Source: UBA2231 sp964415175 (lineage in GTDB: Bacteria > Elusimicrobiota > Elusimicrobia > Elusimicrobiales > UBA9959). Taken from it: a DNA stretch of 64,000 nt. Below, in pieces: positions 34,267 through 44,481 of the stretch. The DNA lies in assembly GCA_964415175.1 (NCBI GenBank), contig CAYPYG010000010.1, positions 1 to 64,000 of the forward strand. The letters run 5' to 3'. The position numbers were made by a program, and so were the translations under genes. The notes beneath the pieces were generated by a model. That model worked only from the letters and a program-made list of their open reading frames with translations. It was not told the DNA's origin and did not search any database. The stretch's first letter is position 1. Every line of letters begins with the position of its first letter.

Positions 34267-36087
34267 ATGACCGAAAAGAAACAGGGCGTAAACTGGGACC
34301 TCACCTCTTATTTCCCGGCGTTCGACGGGCCGGAGATGCGGGTTTTCAAGAAAAAGCTCTCCGCCGACATCGCGGCGATCCAGAAGAAGGCCGCGAAGCT
34401 GCCCCCGCTGTCCGCCCGCACGGCGAACGACTGGGAGAAGCTGATACTCGCCGCCGAGAACGCGGGCACGCGCCTGGGTCATCTTTACTCCTACGCCGGC
34501 TGCCTCAGCGCGGCCCACGCCGGCAACGAAGCCTATTCCGCCGAGGAAGCGAAACTGGCGGGTCTGGGCGCGGAGTACTCCAAGTTCCTCGTCGACCTGC
34601 TGCGGGCGTTCAAGGACGCCCCGGAAAAGGTCTTCGCTTCTTTCGTGAAGCGTCCGAAGCTCAAGGACATCGCCTATTCACTGAAAAGGACCCGGGAACA
34701 GGCCCGCCGCACCATGAGCCCGGCCGAGGAGAAACTGGCCGCCGACCTCTCGGTGGACGGCTTCCAGTCCTGGGAGCGCCTCTACGATAAAATATCCTCG
34801 AAGCTGACCTTCGAAATGCGCTGGCCCGACGGCCGCGTAGAGACGCTGCCCATCTCCCGCTGGCGCGCGCTTATGGCCGACCCGGACCGCAAGGTCGGCC
34901 GCGCCGCCTTCGAGGGGGGCAACAGGGCCTGGGCCGCCATAGAGGATCCCTGCGCCGCCGCGCTCAACGCGCTCAGCGGCACGCGCCTTGCGCTGAACAA
35001 GCGCCGCGGCATGAAGCATTTCCTCGACCAGTCGCTTTTCGGCGCGGGGATAAAGCGCTCCACTCTCGACGCCATGTACAAGGCGGTGCACCGCAACCTC
35101 GAGCCCGTGCGCGACATACTGCGCGTCAAGGCCGCCGCGATGGGGCGCAAGGGCGTCGCCTTCTTCGAGCGGGAGGCCCCGCTGCCCCTCAAGGACGGCA
35201 AGACCTACACCTGGGAGGAGGGCTCGGCGAAGGTGGAAGGCGCTTTCAGCCGCGTCTATCCGGAGCTGGGGGCTTTCTATAAAGATTTCGTCGCCAAAAA
35301 ACGGCTGGAGAGCGAGGCGCGCGGCGGCAAGCGGCCGGGCGCTTTCTGCACCGGTTCGCATCTCATCGGCGAGGGCCGCGTCTACATGACCTTCAACGGC
35401 GCGCTGGGCGACGTCAACACGCTGGCCCACGAGATGGGCCACGCCTGGCACGGCCACCTGATGCGCGACATGCGCGACTGGGCGACCGAATACCCGATGA
35501 CGCTGGCCGAGACCGCCTCGATATTCGGCGAGCACATCCTCGCGGAGGGCGTGCAGGGCGACCCGTCGGTGCCGGAGGCGCAGAAGCTCATCACGCTCGA
35601 CGAGTACCTGACCGGCGCGGCCGTGACGATACTCGACATCACCGTGCGCTTCGAGTTCGAGAAGGCCTTCCACGAGGAGAGGGCCGGCGGCGAGGTGTCC
35701 GCCGCCCGCCTGAAGGAGCTCATGTCGGCCGCGCAGCGCAGGATCTTCGGCGGCGCGCTGGAGCCGGGCGGCGAGGACCCCATGTTCTGGGCGTCCAAGC
35801 TGCACTTCTACCGCGCCAGCGTCTCGTTCTACAACTATCCCTATACCTTCGGCTTCCTGCTGGCGGCCACGCTGTTCAGGAAGTTCAAGGAGGAGGGCCC
35901 CGCCTTCCTGCCGAAATACGAGGCTTTCCTGCGGCTCTCCGGTTCCGACACCGCCGAGGGCGTAGCGCGCCGCAGCCTGGGCGCCGACATAGGGAAGCCG
36001 GAGTTCTGGGAGACGGCGATAAAAGGCCTGGCGGAACCTCTGGCGCGGTATCGCAAGCTGCTGGACGGCGTAAAAGCCGCGGCCTGA
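34267..36087 (+). CDS. pepF: Oligoendopeptidase F (M3 family)
   Basis: It is a cytosolic zinc endopeptidase for oligopeptides. The M3 motif is LAHEMGHAWHGHL (about residues 388-400) with the downstream glutamate in LAETASIFGEHIL, and the C-terminal SFYNYPYTFGFLLA is characteristic of the PepF branch. The 606-residue length is normal. AGGAGGC precedes ATG 34267, and a strong terminator follows. Confidence 0.94.
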   Translation: MTEKKQGVNWDLTSYFPAFDGPEMRVFKKKLSADIAAIQKKAAKLPPLSARTANDWEKLILAAENAGTRLGHLYSYAGCLSAAHAGNEAYSAEEAKLAGLGAEYSKFLVDLLRAFKDAPEKVFASFVKRPKLKDIAYSLKRTREQARRTMSPAEEKLAADLSVDGFQSWERLYDKISSKLTFEMRWPDGRVETLPISRWRALMADPDRKVGRAAFEGGNRAWAAIEDPCAAALNALSGTRLALNKRRGMKHFLDQSLFGAGIKRSTLDAMYKAVHRNLEPVRDILRVKAAAMGRKGVAFFEREAPLPLKDGKTYTWEEGSAKVEGAFSRVYPELGAFYKDFVAKKRLESEARGGKRPGAFCTGSHLIGEGRVYMTFNGALGDVNTLAHEMGHAWHGHLMRDMRDWATEYPMTLAETASIFGEHILAEGVQGDPSVPEAQKLITLDEYLTGAAVTILDITVRFEFEKAFHEERAGGEVSAARLKELMSAAQRRIFGGALEPGGEDPMFWASKLHFYRASVSFYNYPYTFGFLLAATLFRKFKEEGPAFLPKYEAFLRLSGSDTAEGVARRSLGADIGKPEFWETAIKGLAEPLARYRKLLDGVKAAA

Positions 36088-36109
36088 ACGGTACCGGGAC
36101 CGCGCCGGG

Positions 36110-36144
36110 AAGGCCGGGGAGGAGAACCCTCCCCGGCCTTTTTT
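36110..36144 (+). terminator. Intrinsic terminator after pepF
   Basis: AAGGCCGGGGAGG (36110-36122) pairs perfectly over 13 bp with CCTCCCCGGCCTT (36128-36140), loop AGAAC, followed by a T6 run. Confidence 0.92.
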
Positions 36145-36192
36145 CCCGGCGGCCCGCCGGATTTGGAAATGCGCGCCAAAAGAACTAAAATA

Positions 36193-36198
36193 TATAAT
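36193..36198 (+). promoter_or_regulatory. -10 element, near-leaderless hpt promoter
   Basis: TATAAT at 36193-36198 lies 12 bases before ATG 36211, allowing a leader of only about five bases. No Shine-Dalgarno is visible. Confidence 0.55.
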
Positions 36199-36210
36199 CT
36201 GTAACTGTAT

Positions 36211-36750
36211 ATGCACAGGAACATAGCCGAGATACTGATAGAGCCGGAGAAACTGCAGGCCCGCATAGCGGAACTGGCGGAAAAGATCACGGCCGATTAC
36301 CACGGCCGGACGCTTTCGCTCATAGGCGTGCTCAAAGGCAGCGTGCTGTTCCTGTCGGACCTGTTGAAGGGCCTCAAGCTCGACGCGCACGTGGATTTCA
36401 TGATGGTCTCGTCCTATTCGGGCCAGAAGTCCACCGGCGTCGTGCGCACGCTGCTCGACCTCAAGGAGAGCATCGAGGGGCGCGACGTGCTGGTGGTGGA
36501 GGACATAGTCGACTCCGGGCTGACCGTCGACTACCTGCTCAAGAACCTCAAGACCCGCCGGCCCCGCTCCGTGGAGGTCTGCACCCTGCTCGACAAACCG
36601 TCCTGCCGGGCGGTGAAGGTCCCGATACGGTACAAAGGTTTCGACATCCCGGATAAATTCGTGGTCGGCTACGGTCTGGACTATAACGAACTTTACAGGA
36701 ACCTGCCCTATATAGGCGTCCTGAAGCCCTCCGCGATAAAAGGAAAGTAA
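36211..36750 (+). CDS. hpt: Hypoxanthine phosphoribosyltransferase
   Basis: It salvages hypoxanthine and guanine with PRPP. The PRPP loop is VLVVEDIVDSGLTVDYL, the flexible loop region FMMVSSYSGQKSTGVV is present, and FVVGYGLDYNELYRNLPYIG closes the fold. Length 179 is typical. ftsH starts directly after the stop; the hpt-ftsH pairing is widespread in bacteria. Confidence 0.96.
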   Translation: MHRNIAEILIEPEKLQARIAELAEKITADYHGRTLSLIGVLKGSVLFLSDLLKGLKLDAHVDFMMVSSYSGQKSTGVVRTLLDLKESIEGRDVLVVEDIVDSGLTVDYLLKNLKTRRPRSVEVCTLLDKPSCRAVKVPIRYKGFDIPDKFVVGYGLDYNELYRNLPYIGVLKPSAIKGK

Positions 36751-38625
<1,875 letters not shown>

Positions 38626-38628
38626 CCG

Positions 38629-39453
38629 ATGCAGTTCAAGACCTACCTGCTCAACGCGCTGGACATCTTCGCGGTGTACTACCTCGTATACCGCCTGATC
38701 CTGCTCATAAAGGGCACCAGGGCCATGCAGGTGGTCTGGGGCGTCTTCATCCTGGCCGTCATCACCTCGCTGGCCAAGCTGCTGCATTTTTCGGCCACGG
38801 TCTGGCTGCTCCAGCAGTTCTGGCTGGCCGGTATCTTCCTGCTCATCGTGGTGTTCCAGCCCGAGATCCGCTTCGCGCTGGCCAATATCGGCGCGAACCC
38901 GCTGGGCCGCATCCTGGTGCCGCAGGAGTACCGGTTCATAAGCGAGCTCATCTCCGCCGTCCGGCAGGCCTCCGAGGCCAGGACCGGCATGCTGGTCGTG
39001 CTGGAGCAGGACATGGGCCTGCGCGACATAATCGAGAGCGGGACGCGCATCAACGGCGAGGTCTCCACGGACCTGCTGCTGACCATCTTCCACCCCAAGA
39101 CCCCGCTGCACGACGGCGCCGCGGTCATAGCCAATAACCGCATCGTGGCCGCCGGCTGCATCCTGCCGCTCACCGAGCAGCAGGAGCTCTCCAAGATACT
39201 CGGCATGCGTCACCGCGCCGCGCTGGGCCTCAGCGAGATCGCCGACGCGATCGTGGTGGTGGTCTCCGAGGAGAACGGGACGGTCTCGCTGGCGCGCAAC
39301 GGCAAACTGCAGCGCCACGTGGACACGGCGGACCTCGAAAAGATGCTTTACGAGCTCTACCGCTCCAAGGCGGAGAAGACGCTGCTGCGCAGGAGCGCCA
39401 GGCCGGAGGCCGCCGGCCGGCCTGAGTCCGGACAGGAGGGGGCCGGGAAATGA
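38629..39453 (+). CDS. cdaA: Diadenylate cyclase, CdaA type
   Basis: It makes the second messenger c-di-AMP from two ATP. Three membrane helices occupy about residues 10-85, followed by the DisA_N domain with the catalytic motifs LHDGAAVI (DGA) and GMRHRAALG (RHR). The 274-residue length is typical. It lies three bases after ftsH. In many bacteria the next gene is the YbbR-domain regulator cdaR; here only a 31-codon frame resembling its first helix follows. Confidence 0.95.
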   Translation: MQFKTYLLNALDIFAVYYLVYRLILLIKGTRAMQVVWGVFILAVITSLAKLLHFSATVWLLQQFWLAGIFLLIVVFQPEIRFALANIGANPLGRILVPQEYRFISELISAVRQASEARTGMLVVLEQDMGLRDIIESGTRINGEVSTDLLLTIFHPKTPLHDGAAVIANNRIVAAGCILPLTEQQELSKILGMRHRAALGLSEIADAIVVVVSEENGTVSLARNGKLQRHVDTADLEKMLYELYRSKAEKTLLRRSARPEAAGRPESGQEGAGK

Positions 39454-39545
39454 ACTTCCGGGAACTTTTCACGCTCAACTGGGAGATAAAGCTCCTTTCG
39501 CTGGTGATAGCGCTGCTGATCTGGTACTTCATAGTGGGGGGCTAG
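39450..39545 (+). CDS. 31-residue CdaR/YbbR-like membrane stub
   Basis: ATG 39450 overlaps the cdaA stop (ATGA) and the frame reads MNFRELFTLNWEIKLLSLVI then ALLIWYFIVGG and TAG. This matches the N-terminal membrane helix of YbbR/CdaR proteins (the NWxxKLLSLxxAxxLW pattern), but none of the extracytoplasmic YbbR repeats follows in any frame before rfaE2. It may be a genuine single-helix partner of CdaA or a relic. The SD is GGAGGGGGCC inside cdaA. Confidence 0.6.
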   Translation: MNFRELFTLNWEIKLLSLVIALLIWYFIVGG

Positions 39546-39553
39546 ACCGGCGC

Positions 39554-40057
39554 ATGGACGAGGGGAACCGCTGGACCCGGAAAGTGCTGGCTCTGGAAGA
39601 GCTGGCCTCCGAACTCGCCCGGCTCAAGGCCGCGGGCCGCAGGATTGTCCTCTGCCACGGCTGTTTCGATCTCATGCACCCCGGGCACATAATGCACTTC
39701 CAGGCCGCCCGGGACATGGGCGACGTGCTGGCCGTGACGATAACGCCCGACGAATTCGTCAACAAGGGGCCGGGCCGCCCGGTCTTCGAGGCCCGGCTGC
39801 GCGCCGCCAGCGTGGCCGCGCTGGAATGCGTGGATTTCGCGGCCGTGAACAGGTGGCCCGATCCCGTCGAAACGATAAAGCTGCTCCGCCCCGACATCTA
39901 CGTCAAGGGGCAGGAGTACGAGACGGACGCGCGCAAGCGCGCGGAACTGGAGAAGGACCTGGAGGCCGTGGCCGCGGTGGGGGCCCGGATGGCCTTCACC
40001 CACGAGAAGGTCTATTCCTCCACCAAACTCATCGGCGAGCACTACGGGAAGAAATGA
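39554..40057 (+). CDS. rfaE2: Heptose-1-phosphate nucleotidyltransferase (RfaE domain II)
   Basis: The 167-residue product is the stand-alone nucleotidyltransferase half of HldE. The HxGH motif is FDLMHPGHIMHFQAARDMGD and the family continues with LRPDIYVKGQEYETDARK and SSTKLIGEHY. In heptose synthesis it adenylylates or cytidylylates heptose-1-phosphate. Its stop overlaps the kinase start (ATGA), so the two HldE halves are adjacent but separate and in reverse order compared with E. coli HldE. Confidence 0.88.
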   Translation: MDEGNRWTRKVLALEELASELARLKAAGRRIVLCHGCFDLMHPGHIMHFQAARDMGDVLAVTITPDEFVNKGPGRPVFEARLRAASVAALECVDFAAVNRWPDPVETIKLLRPDIYVKGQEYETDARKRAELEKDLEAVAAVGARMAFTHEKVYSSTKLIGEHYGKK

Positions 40058-41250
40058 AACTCCTGAAGAAGATACGGACGGTGGACGATCTGGACGCGAT
40101 GGCCGCCGCGCTGCGCCGCGCCGGCAAGAGGACCATGAAAGCGGCCGGCTGCGACCTTTATGTCTCCGACAAGAGCCATGCTCCCGGCATAATCGCCCAG
40201 TTCCTCGGTCTTTACCCCCCGGCCACCCGCCGCTATCTCGCCGGCATCGGGTCCAGGTACGGCGCGGACGCCATAACGGAGGCCCTGAAGGCCCTCGGGA
40301 AGAAGCGCGCGCTGGTGATAGGGGACGGCATCCTGGACGAGTACCACTACTGCGAGTCCATGGGCCGCTCTTCCAAGGAGCCGCTGGTGGTGCAGCGCTA
40401 CCTCGGCGAAGAGGTCTTCGCCGGCGGGGCTTTCGCCGCGGCCAACCATATCGCCGAACTCTGCGGCAGGGTCACGCTGGTCTCCGTGCTCGGCGACAAG
40501 GACAGGCGGGAGAATTTCATACGGGGCAGGCTGGGCCGGAACGTCCGCCCCCGCTTCTTCACCCGCTCCGGTTCCCAGACCATCCTCAAGAAGCGCTTCA
40601 TCGAGAAATACTCCGGCTCCAAGCTCTTCGAGATCTGTCACATGGACAAAGGGTACGTCTCCTCCCGCGAAGAGTCGGCGATCCTGGCCTTCCTGGAACG
40701 GGAACTGCCCCGGCACGACATGGTGCTGGCGCTGGATTTCGGCCACGGGCTTTTCACCGGCAGGATAATACGGCTGCTGGAAAAGAAGTCCGGGTTCCTG
40801 GCGGTGAACGTGCAGACCAACAGCGCCAACTCCGGCTTCAACATGATAACCAAGTACCGCCGGGCCGATTTCGCCTCGATAACCGAACTGGAGGCCCGCC
40901 TCGCCTGCCACGACGAGTACGGCCCTACGGAAGGGGTGCTGAAGTCCATCTGTTCCGCGATAGGCGCCTCCATGATGCTGATGACCCGCGGCAAGCACGG
41001 TTCGATGGGCTATTCCCCGCGGCACGGCTTCGTCACCGCCCCCGCGCTGGCCGCCCGCGTGGTGGACCGCGTCGGGGCCGGCGACGCCTTCTTCTCTTAC
41101 GCGGCGCCGTGCGCCGCCGCCGGCCTGCCGCCCGACCTGGTCTCCTTCGTCGGCAACGCGGCCGGGGCCATAGCCGTGCAGATCGTCTGCAACAAGGAGC
41201 CGGTCCGCTCCGCCAGGCTTTTCGAGCTGATCTCCTCCCTGCTGGCCTGA
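40054..41250 (+). CDS. PfkB-family sugar kinase, RfaE domain I-like, with N-terminal extension
   Basis: From about residue 87 the product follows RfaE1: ALVIGDGILDEYHYCESMG, the GGAFAAANHIAELCGRVTLV glycine pair and the C-terminal DRVGAGDAFFSYAAPCAAA, whose aspartate is the PfkB catalytic base. By homology it phosphorylates heptose-7-phosphate at C1. The first 85 residues are a charged helical extension not usual in the family (KKIRTVDDLDAMAAALRRAG). The start overlaps the rfaE2 stop. 398 residues. Confidence 0.85.
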   Translation: MKLLKKIRTVDDLDAMAAALRRAGKRTMKAAGCDLYVSDKSHAPGIIAQFLGLYPPATRRYLAGIGSRYGADAITEALKALGKKRALVIGDGILDEYHYCESMGRSSKEPLVVQRYLGEEVFAGGAFAAANHIAELCGRVTLVSVLGDKDRRENFIRGRLGRNVRPRFFTRSGSQTILKKRFIEKYSGSKLFEICHMDKGYVSSREESAILAFLERELPRHDMVLALDFGHGLFTGRIIRLLEKKSGFLAVNVQTNSANSGFNMITKYRRADFASITELEARLACHDEYGPTEGVLKSICSAIGASMMLMTRGKHGSMGYSPRHGFVTAPALAARVVDRVGAGDAFFSYAAPCAAAGLPPDLVSFVGNAAGAIAVQIVCNKEPVRSARLFELISSLLA

Positions 41251-41285
41251 GCGCGCGCCGCGGCGGGAAGGGGAGCGCCCTATTT

Positions 41286-41867
41286 ATGAAAAAGTTCGTC
41301 AAAGACTACTATTCGGAACTGGGAAGCCTCTTCTCGGCCGTCTCGGCCTCGGGACCGGACGGCGGGAAGCTGGATTTCGGCGGCGGCGTCGCCCTGGCCG
41401 CGGACCTGATGCGGGCGGCCTGCGGGGCCGGCCGCAAGATCATGTTCGTCGGCAACGGGGCGAGCGCGGCCATCTCCAGCCATCTCGCCGCCGATTATCT
41501 CAAGAACGGCGGCATGCGCGCGCTGGCCTTCAACGACGCGGCCCTGCTCACCTGCGTTTCCAACGACATTTCGTACTCGAAGGTGTTCGAGGTCCCACTG
41601 AAGGCGATGGCCGACGCGGGGGACCTGCTCGTGGCCATCAGCAGTTCCGGCCGGTCGCCCAACGTGATAGCCGCGGCTAAAGCGGCCTCCGCGGCCGGCT
41701 GCACCGTGATAACGCTGACCGGTTTTTCGGCCTCCAATCCCCTGCGGCGCCTCGGGGCGGTGAATTTCCACGCGCCTTCCTCCCTCTACGGCCACGTCGA
41801 GATCGTCCACCACTCCATCTGCCACTGCATCCTCGAACATATCATCGAAGGGGCGAAAAAACGATGA
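41286..41867 (+). CDS. SIS-domain sugar isomerase, phosphoheptose isomerase-like
   Basis: The 193-residue product has the SIS core FVGNGASAAISSHLAADYLK and LVAISSSGRSPNVIAAAKAA, close to GmhA-like isomerases found in LPS loci. GmhA converts sedoheptulose-7-phosphate to D-glycero-D-manno-heptose-7-phosphate. The adjacent rfaE2 and RfaE1-like genes support that role. The start ATG 41286 fits the family length; the upstream frame overlaps the kinase gene. The SD is GGGAG some 15 bases upstream and weakly placed. Confidence 0.8.
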   Translation: MKKFVKDYYSELGSLFSAVSASGPDGGKLDFGGGVALAADLMRAACGAGRKIMFVGNGASAAISSHLAADYLKNGGMRALAFNDAALLTCVSNDISYSKVFEVPLKAMADAGDLLVAISSSGRSPNVIAAAKAASAAGCTVITLTGFSASNPLRRLGAVNFHAPSSLYGHVEIVHHSICHCILEHIIEGAKKR

Positions 41868-42865
41868 AGCACAGGAACGTCCTGGTGACCGGCGGAGCCG
41901 GGTTCATCGGCAGCCACCTGGTCGACAGGCTCCTGGCGGAGGGGCGGAAGGTGACGGTGATCGATAATTTCGCGACCGGCCGGCGCGGGAACCTGGCGTC
42001 GGCCCTCGGCAACCCCCGCTTCACCCTGCGCCGCGCCGACGTGGCGGACTTCGGCTCGATAAAGTCCGCTTTCAAAGGGATCGACTGCGTTTTTCATCTG
42101 GCGGCGCTGGCCGATATCGTGCCCTCGATACAGCGGCCCCTGGACTATCACCGCGCCAACGTGGACGGCACCGTGTCGGTGCTGGAGGCGGCCCGCCTCG
42201 CCGGGGTGCGCAAGTTCGTCTACACGGCCTCCTCCTCCTGCTACGGCATACCGGACAGGACCCCCACCCCGGAGAGCGCCGAGATCCGGCCGATGTACCC
42301 CTACGCGCTGACCAAGTACCTGGGCGAGCAGTACGCCCTGCACTGGCACAGGACCTACGGGCTGGACGTGACCTCCCTCCGGCTTTTCAACGTGTACGGC
42401 CCGCGGTCGCGCACCAGCGGCACCTACGGGGCGGTCTTCGGCGTCTTCCTGGCGCAGAAACTGGCCGGCAGGCCGTTCACCGTGGTCGGCGACGGCGAGC
42501 AGACCAGGGATTTCACCTTCGTCAGCGACGTCGCCGCCGCTTTCGTCCGGGCCGCCGAGGCCGGCGGCGCGGGGAAGATCTTCAACGTCGGGTCCGGCGG
42601 CACTTACAGCGTCAATTCCCTCGTCCGGCTGCTCGGCGGGCCCGTGGAGCACATAGCCAGGCGGCCCGGCGAGCCCGATCGCACCTTCGCGGATATCAGG
42701 AAGATCGTCAAAGAACTGAAATGGCGCCCGACCGTGCGGTTCCGCGACGGGGTGAAGGTGATGCTGGACAACATAGCGCTGTGGCGGGACGCGCCCGTCT
42801 GGGACAGGCGTTCCATTTCGCGCGAGACGGCGGACTGGTTCCGCTACCTGGGAGAGGGGAAATGA
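41864..42865 (+). CDS. NAD-dependent sugar-nucleotide epimerase/dehydratase (extended SDR)
   Basis: The Rossmann motif is VLVTGGAGFIGSHLVDRLL and the catalytic pair is YALTK (in YPYALTKYLGEQYA). The 333-residue product resembles UDP-glucose 4-epimerase-like enzymes of O-antigen clusters (RLFNVYGPRSR, DGEQTRDFTFVSDVA). Substrate not deducible. It overlaps the isomerase gene by four bases and the next SDR gene by four bases. Confidence 0.85.
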   Translation: MKHRNVLVTGGAGFIGSHLVDRLLAEGRKVTVIDNFATGRRGNLASALGNPRFTLRRADVADFGSIKSAFKGIDCVFHLAALADIVPSIQRPLDYHRANVDGTVSVLEAARLAGVRKFVYTASSSCYGIPDRTPTPESAEIRPMYPYALTKYLGEQYALHWHRTYGLDVTSLRLFNVYGPRSRTSGTYGAVFGVFLAQKLAGRPFTVVGDGEQTRDFTFVSDVAAAFVRAAEAGGAGKIFNVGSGGTYSVNSLVRLLGGPVEHIARRPGEPDRTFADIRKIVKELKWRPTVRFRDGVKVMLDNIALWRDAPVWDRRSISRETADWFRYLGEGK

Positions 42866-43857
42866 GGACCATAAAGAAAGTACTCGTCACCGGCGGGGCC
42901 GGCTACGTGGGGAGCGCCCTGGTCCCCAGGCTGATAGCGGCCGGTTTCGAGGTCACCGTGGTGGACCTTTACATCTACGGCGACGGGACGCTGGCCGGGG
43001 TGAAGGGGTCGCCGCTCCTCAGGGAGATAAAAGGCGATATCCGGGACGCCGCCCTGATGGACGCCGCCCTGGAAGGGATGGACGCGGTCATACACCTGGC
43101 GTGCATCTCCAACGATCCCAGCTACGACCTGGACCCGGAACTCGGCCGGAGCATAAACTACGACGCGTTCGTCCGGCTGGTCGGGCTCTCTAAAAAACGC
43201 GGGGTCGGGCGTTTCATCTACGCCTCCAGTTCCAGCGTATACGGCATCAAGGAGGGGGTCAGCGTGACGGAGGACCTCCCTCTCGAGCCGCTCACCGACT
43301 ACTCCCGGTACAAGGCCGAATGCGAAAAAGTGCTCCTCGCCGCCGCGGCGGAAGACTTCGTCGTCTGCGTGCTCCGGCCGGCGACGGTCTGCGGCTATTC
43401 CGCCCGCCTGCGCCTCGACCTGACCGTCAACATACTCACCAACCACGCCGTGAACAAGGGGGAGATCACCGTGTTCGGCGGAGAGCAGCTGCGGCCCAAC
43501 ATCCATATCGACGACATGGCGGAACTCTATGTCCGGATGCTGGGCTACCCGGACGGGAGCATACACAAGAAGATCTTCAACGCGGGGTACGAGAACTACA
43601 AGGTGAGGGAGATCGCGGAGATGGTGAGGAAGGTGGTCGGGAACGTCCCGGTCCGCACGGTGCCGACCGACGACAACCGCTCCTACCACGTTTCCTCGGA
43701 GAAGATACGGCGGGAGCTGGGTTTCGCCCCTTCGCGCAGCATCGAGGACGCGGTGCGCGGCCTGCGGGACGCTTTCGCCGCGGGTAAGGTCCCGGACCCC
43801 CTCACCGACAGCCGCTACTTCAACATAAAGCGGATGACGGAACTGGGCCTGAAGTAG
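42862..43857 (+). CDS. NAD-dependent sugar-nucleotide epimerase/dehydratase (extended SDR)
   Basis: The 331-residue product has VLVTGGAGYVGSALVPRLIA and catalytic YSRYK. ACISNDPSYDLDPELG and SSSSVYGIKEGVSVTEDL resemble SDRs that act on heptose or 6-deoxyheptose nucleotides, but the match is by eye. It overlaps the preceding SDR stop (ATGA). GGAGAGGGG lies just upstream. The two neighbouring SDRs share only the general fold, so they likely catalyse different steps. Confidence 0.82.
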   Translation: MRTIKKVLVTGGAGYVGSALVPRLIAAGFEVTVVDLYIYGDGTLAGVKGSPLLREIKGDIRDAALMDAALEGMDAVIHLACISNDPSYDLDPELGRSINYDAFVRLVGLSKKRGVGRFIYASSSSVYGIKEGVSVTEDLPLEPLTDYSRYKAECEKVLLAAAAEDFVVCVLRPATVCGYSARLRLDLTVNILTNHAVNKGEITVFGGEQLRPNIHIDDMAELYVRMLGYPDGSIHKKIFNAGYENYKVREIAEMVRKVVGNVPVRTVPTDDNRSYHVSSEKIRRELGFAPSRSIEDAVRGLRDAFAAGKVPDPLTDSRYFNIKRMTELGLK

Positions 43858-43869
43858 GCGCGGCGGGAT

Positions 43870-44481
43870 ATGACGCATATCGGCATGGACTTCGACAACA
43901 CGATAGTCTCCTACGACGAGGTCTTTTACCGCTGCGCGCTAGAGCGCGGGCTCATAGCGCCGGGGGCGGACGCTTCCAAGAGCGGCGTCCGGAGCCTGGT
44001 AAGGGCGCTGCCGCGCGGGAACGAGCAATGGACCGCCCTGCAGGCGGTGGTATACGGGGAGCGGACGGCCGAGGCCTCCTTCATGCCGGGCGCGGAGCGG
44101 TTCATCCGGAAATGCTCCGCCAGCGGGTTCCGGGTCTCCGTCATAAGCCACAAGACCGAGTTCGACGCGGCGGGTTCCGGGACGAACCTGCGCGCCTCCG
44201 CGCTGGCCTGGATGCGGGCGAAAGGGTTCTTTTCTGAAAATGGCCTGGGGCTCTCGGAGGCCGACGTCTGCTTCGAGCCCACGCGCGCGGCCAAGCTGGA
44301 GCGGATCGCCGAGAGGGGCTGCTCGCATTTCATAGACGACCTGGCCGAGGTGCTGGAAGAGGAGCTCTTCCCGGCCGGCGTGGTGCGTCTCCATTATAAT
44401 CCGGCCGGATGCGCTCCGGCCGCCGGTTCGCTGTGTTTCGACGGGTGGGACGGGATCTATGGATATTTCTTCGGGGTCTGA
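43870..44481 (+). CDS. HAD-family phosphatase-like protein
   Basis: Motif I is GMDFDNTIVSYDE (nucleophile and acid aspartates) and motif IV is HFIDDLAEVLEEE; SHKTEF supplies the motif II serine. The 203-residue product is therefore a plausible sugar phosphatase. In this locus it could fill the GmhB step (removal of the 7-phosphate of heptose-1,7-bisphosphate), but it is not a close GmhB by eye. It overlaps the next gene by 23 bases. Confidence 0.75.
   Translation: MTHIGMDFDNTIVSYDEVFYRCALERGLIAPGADASKSGVRSLVRALPRGNEQWTALQAVVYGERTAEASFMPGAERFIRKCSASGFRVSVISHKTEFDAAGSGTNLRASALAWMRAKGFFSENGLGLSEADVCFEPTRAAKLERIAERGCSHFIDDLAEVLEEELFPAGVVRLHYNPAGCAPAAGSLCFDGWDGIYGYFFGV

Noticed and set aside
39546..39560. 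Frameshift in a full-length cdaR
   Set aside because: No YbbR repeats occur in any frame after the 31-codon stub; rfaE2 starts nine bases later.
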